Shown here piece by piece: positions 18,805-22,433 of a stretch of DNA of 22,433 bases. The notes below the pieces were generated by a model, which was given only the letters and a program-made list of their open reading frames with translations, was not told the DNA's origin and made no database searches. Location: assembly GCA_001579985.1 (NCBI GenBank), contig LRSR01012865.1, positions 1-22,433 of the forward strand, written 5' to 3'. This DNA comes from Hypsibius dujardini. Lineage: Eukaryota > Tardigrada > Eutardigrada > Parachela > Hypsibiidae. Both the position numbers and the translations under genes were made by a program. How positions within the stretch are numbered: position 1 is the stretch's first letter; each line of letters starts with the position of its first letter.

Positions 18805-19147
18805 CACTGAAAGTTTTCGGCAATTGTGACAGATACTACTAATTCGTGAAATGAAACACAAACAAAATCAAAACACGGCTAAAATTCCAGATGAAAATGG
18901 GAGGAGTCAAGGCGGGGCGTAACGTTTAGCCCCACCCATTCTCAACGCTGCATCCGAACTAATTCGGCCTTTTCCCTCTCGCGCTGTTCAGACGACTGCC
19001 TTGATTTCACCACGAGGAACAGTTTCTATTGTGCACACGACTCGAGCATTGCATTCGCAGGATAATTTGTTTTCATTTATCTCCCTCATGTTTCTGCGTT
19101 CTTTCCCCCGCTTTTTAAAAGACCAACTCGTGTCCGGTCAACAAAAA
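18805..19147. promoter_or_regulatory. Compact head-to-head promoter region
   Basis: The 343 bp between the EXOC8 start (minus) and the start of the HTH gene (plus) must serve both genes. A GC-box-like inverted pair, GGCGGGGC and GCCCCACCC (about 18910-18938), sits near the centre. No clear TATA box is seen. Bidirectional use is inferred from geometry only. Confidence 0.45.
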
Positions 19148-20315
19148 ATGTCACCAAAAGTATCTGCAGAGCGGAAGCAGAAGATTTGCCAGCTTTTTAA
19201 GGACGGAACGCCAGTGGAAAATATTCCTGCAAAATTTGCTTGTGACGTCACCCAGCACCAGGTGCAGGATGTTCTGCAGAAGGCCGGTCTTTTCACGCCA
19301 CCCGAACCCGTTGTGGCTGATCCCAAGGAGGAGGAGAATTTATTGTATTTCCTTTTGCAATTGACGCAGGCACAAAGAAGGCCCGATTTTCAGGAAATTC
19401 GCGGTCAAATGATGGAATTTGCCAAAACCAGTCGTAAGTTTTGTAGTTTTGGAATTTCAAATTTAGTAAAGTTCCATTGGAAATGGAGTTTGCTAAAACC
19501 AGTCGTAAGTCTTGTAGTTTTGGAATTTCAACTGTAGTGAAGTTCCATTGGAAATGGAGTTTGCCAAAACCAGTCGTAAGTCTTAAAGTTTTGGAATTTC
19601 AAGTTTAGTAAAGTTCCATTGGAAATGGAATTTGCCAAAACCAGTCGTAAGTCTTAAAGTTTTGGAATTTCAAATTTAGTAAAGTTCCATTGGAAATGGA
19701 GTTTGCCAAAACCAGTCGTAAGTTTTGTAGTTTTGGAATTTCAAATTTAGCAAAGTTCCATTGGAAATGGAGTTTGCCAAAACCAGTCGTAATTCTCGTA
19801 GTTTTAGAATTTCAACTGTAGTGAAGCTATCATTTCGTCCATTACCAATTTGGAGTTCCAAAACTTGATTTCTGGTGGAATCACTTATATTTCTATTTTC
19901 TTTCTCGCAGGAATGGCAATTGGATCATTTGACCGCCGTTGGTACTCGGCGTTCCTACTTCGCCATGTCGAGAAGCTACCCATTCCGGTGGCTCTCGCCG
20001 TGAAATCCCGAATCATCGAAAAGCACAACAAGAAACGACGACAGATCCAGCCCAAGTCGGCTTTGCTCGTGGAGACGGAGCGCCTGCGGTTGCGTCAAGG
20101 CACCCTCAGGGAGCTCGCTGGGAGTCTCTCTCGCTCTGGAAGGGATCTCAATTCGATCCGGCAGATTCTCACAGCTCTTCGTTTACCCTGTAGGTACAAA
20201 GGTTCTCCATCAGTCTGACATTCAGACAGACAGACAGGCAGGCAGGCAGGCAGACACACAGACAGACAGACAGACCGACCGATCGACAGTCAGGCAGATA
20301 GACAGACAGACAGAT

Positions 20316-20355
<40 letters not shown>

Positions 20356-20383
20356 TGACCGACCGATCGACAGTCAGGCAGAT

Positions 20384-20416
<33 letters not shown>

Positions 20417-21392
20417 CACAAACGGTTTCGTTGTGTGGATCGTGATTAAGCATATCCTCTCTTTTGAAGGCCCGATTGCTGCAGACATCGCCTCGGGAGA
20501 AACCTCTGTGGAGTGTGAGTTGTTGGATCTGCAGGCGTGGTCACTGTCAAAATGGCGAAAGTTACACGATTGGTTTTTGGTTCCAGGGGAGAGAAGAAAT
20601 GAGATTGCGGCGGTTGTGAGAGACATCGTTTTGCAGCAACGTGCACAACCGGTGTGGAAGCCCAAGAACATGACCGTCGAAGACTTTGAGGAACAAACGC
20701 AGTGAGTTTTCCCCTCCTCCCCTCTTTACGTTCGTCCGTTCTTCTGAATCACTGATTCCATTGCGATCGTGTCAGTGTACGAGGACGTACCATTCTGTCT
20801 GTCTGTTTGCACTTTCACCATTGCTTTTGTAAACTTTTTCCTTGTTACTTCGCCTTCTCGGCTGTGGTGGAAGTTCTTGTAATCAGAGCGGCGTTTGTGT
20901 TCCGCTATGGTCTAGCAGGAAGCGAACATCGCTTCCAGCGATTCCCAAGACGTTTACAGTTCGTGTACATTGCCGCGTTGGGGCGGTACGCGGTATACTC
21001 CGACGGTTCCTGGCATGTCCCGGCGTCTGATGCCACGCGTTGCGGCTATATCTGTTACTCTTCCCACGCTGTTCCCTTTCTTTCTTTGGCGAAATTCGAA
21101 TTTGGCCGTACAGTGTTTTTTCCCCTTCAGATCCACACAACTTACCCACGGTACCATTCCCGAACGGAACGAGCCGCTCCAGGACACCGACGAACTGTCC
21201 CTGTCCGGCTTGCCCGGGGAAATTCCGGTCGCCGATCATCCCGGCGACAGCGACGAGCTGGAAGACTCCCTCCTCCGCGGATTTAGCCCGAGCTTGATGG
21301 ACACGGACCTGGATACGCCGCCACCGCCTCCACTGCTCACCATTCCCGGCACGCCGCTCTCACCGGACTCCTCTCGACCACTTGACAACTGA
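19148..21392 (+). CDS. Predicted DNA-binding protein with HTH/CENP-B-like helices, four exons
   Basis: The exons are 19148-19433, 19911-20189, 20470-20701 and 21131-21392, all in phase, giving 352 residues. I do not recognise an orthologue. Residues 7-48 (AERKQKICQLFKDGTPVENI onward) look like a Psq-type helix-turn-helix. Residues 62-114 (ENLLYFLLQ, then SFDRRWYSAFLLRH) have the spacing of the second CENP-B/Tigger-type HTH. Residues 150-188 and 205-245 are further helical stretches. The tail (about 265-352) is acidic, then proline-rich (DTPPPPPLLTIPGTPLSP), like an activation or docking region. No DDE transposase core follows. Function is therefore inferred: a transposon-derived or HTH regulator, probably nuclear. 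The start at 19148 has A at -3; an in-frame ATG at 19088 would add 20 residues. The exon 2 donor could instead be at 20201, adding four residues. Confidence 0.6.
19412..19838. repeat. 71-bp tandem array duplicating an exon end and its 5' splice site
   Basis: GTCGTAAG or GTCGTAAT recurs at 19431, 19502, 19573, 19644, 19715 and 19786, exactly 71 bp apart. Each unit carries GGA(A/G)TTTGCCAAAACCAGTC, the last codons of exon 1, followed by GTAAGT (GTAATT in the last unit). The array therefore spans the exon 1/intron 1 boundary and supplies five extra donor-like sites. It fills most of intron 1 (19434-19910). Confidence 0.92.
20221..20424. repeat. CAGA tetranucleotide repeat in intron 2 of the HTH gene
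   Basis: CAGACAGA runs surround two copies, 84 bp apart, of a segment containing GACCGATCGACAGTCAGGCA. The tract occupies most of the 280-bp intron and ends about 45 bp before the exon 3 acceptor. Confidence 0.9.
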
Positions 21393-21465
21393 ATGTGTTG
21401 GTTGGTTTAGTTTCTCAACATCGCATTGCACCGGAAATACCTTGAGACTGACGCACATTTCGGTG

Positions 21466-21708
21466 GAACTGCGTTCGGTGTAACGGAACACGCGTTCGGT
21501 TTGACGGAACAGGCGTTCGGTTTGACGGAACAGGCGTTCGGTTTGACGGAACAGGCGTTCGGTTTGATGGAACAGGCGTTCGGTTTGACGGAGCAGGCGT
21601 TCGTTTAAAGGAACACGCGTTCGGTTTAACGGAACACGCGTTCGGTGTAACGGAACAGGCGTTCGGTTTGACTGAACAGGCGTTCGGTTTAAAGGAACAC
21701 GCGTTCAA
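21466..21708. repeat. 21-bp minisatellite downstream of the HTH gene
   Basis: The unit is close to GGAACAGGCGTTCGGTTTGAC, about 11 copies, with ACACG/ACAGG and TTTAA/GTGTAA variants. It begins about 75 bp after the stop codon and precedes the poly(A) signal, so it is probably in the 3' UTR. Frames through it are open but lack protein character. Confidence 0.9.
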
Positions 21709-22211
21709 ATCAGCCTAGCCTTGACTGTTTCAAATGTACGAACACAAGACTACATTTCGTTGTTTACGGCCACTTGTGCAGTGCTGTAAACGCCGGGCAG
21801 CATTTTCTGTACCGGCCGGTCAAACTAACCGAGCGCCATACCGAACAGTGCACTGTTCCGTCGAAATGTGCGGCAGTATACAGTAAACTCTCCGTTCGAG
21901 GAGGCAGCACGTTCTCAATAAAAACAAAGCACGTACTGAAGGTTTCATTTAAGAAAAGACAAGTAGCATTAGGCAAGTACTCCTTCGCGCAGGACACTTG
22001 GCCCCAATCTACTCAGTCCCAGCTACTCTTAAGAGTCCACAGTTAAAAAAGCTTCCGGTTTCAGAGGTAGGTGGCTCCATATCGGGTTTACGAGGCAGGC
22101 GAAAGATCGATGGGAGACGACCACTGGTGTTCCATTCTCGTCCAGAATCCGGCATTGCAATTGAACTGCTTTGGGGTGGTCTAGGAGTTTTCTGATCCGT
22201 CTGACAGCGGA
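21709..22211. other. Post-gene stretch with no recognised exon
   Basis: I see mixed-composition DNA holding the candidate poly(A) signal at 21917 and no convincing ORF. It ends at the truncated MITE on the right edge of the window. Confidence 0.4.
21917..21922 (+). terminator. Candidate poly(A) signal for the HTH gene
   Basis: AATAAA about 525 bp after the stop codon is the first canonical hexamer I noticed on the plus strand. Its use would place the 21-bp minisatellite in the 3' UTR. Confidence 0.4.
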
Positions 22212-22433
22212 TGCTCGCGATCTCAAGGGACACTTTTCTGCCCTACCCGTAAATTTTAACCAACCCGGACCGTGCCTATTCAGTTCAGTTCACCAAATTA
22301 CCATTGTAAGGAGAAATGTACGGAAAAGCAGAACTGTACAATCAATCAATCGAGCACAACGAGAAGCTCTACGAAATGAGCCAATCAGAGAAGATTGAAT
22401 CAGATTGAACGTTCAATCGAGTGCAGGGCCATA
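22212..22433 (-). mobile_element. MITE family A, copy 3 (cut by the window edge)
   Basis: On the minus strand this matches copy 2 from the right terminus (TGCTCGCGATCTCAAGGG on the plus strand) through the shared GGTTGGTTAAAAT and TCTGATTGG blocks to the CACTCGATTGAACG block. The other end lies outside the window. The base pair before the terminus is GA rather than TA, probably a mutated target site. Confidence 0.6.

Overview
The window reads as nuclear DNA of a small-genome invertebrate animal. Every multi-exon gene I could assemble uses GT-AG introns with matching phases. The genes are metazoan in kind: a rhodopsin-like receptor, an exocyst subunit and Golgi glycosyltransferases. Introns and spacers are crowded with minisatellites, tetranucleotide repeats and short inverted-repeat transposons. 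A tardigrade or similar ecdysozoan is my best guess, but that is a weak inference from the receptor's style and the GT11 enzyme; nothing here proves the phylum.

Layout. 1-4500: a possible two-exon small gene of unknown function (974-2649), with several non-autonomous DNA transposons, two of which show hAT-type 8-bp target duplications. 4538-6702: a three-exon class A GPCR (344 aa) whose second intron carries a 21-bp minisatellite and a third hAT-type MITE. 6703-9932: a gene-free spacer with two related 13-bp minisatellites in opposite orientation, a strong hairpin and a CCTTCCGGA-rich array. 9933-11798: an intronless DXD glycosyltransferase (621 aa) with an in-frame minisatellite. 12271-12580: another 21-bp array. 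12730-14104: a two-exon GT11 alpha-1,2-fucosyltransferase (346 aa). 14295-18804, minus strand: an 11-exon Exo84/EXOC8 gene (539 aa) that lacks the usual PH domain. 18805-19147: a short head-to-head promoter. 19148-21392: a four-exon gene (352 aa) with HTH/CENP-B-like helices and an acidic, proline-rich tail. 21466-22433: a third 21-bp array, a poly(A) signal and a truncated MITE.

The genes do not form an operon. The two adjacent glycosyltransferases and the exocyst subunit all belong to the secretory route, but that proximity may be chance. The most unusual observations concern how repeats meet gene structure. A Tc1/mariner-type MITE sits inside the 5' splice site of Exo84 intron 5. A 71-bp tandem array copies an exon end together with its 5' splice site six times. 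An alternating 39/42-bp array is translated inside a glycosyltransferase. All exon joins are inferred by eye from splice consensus, phase and family similarity; no alignment was run.
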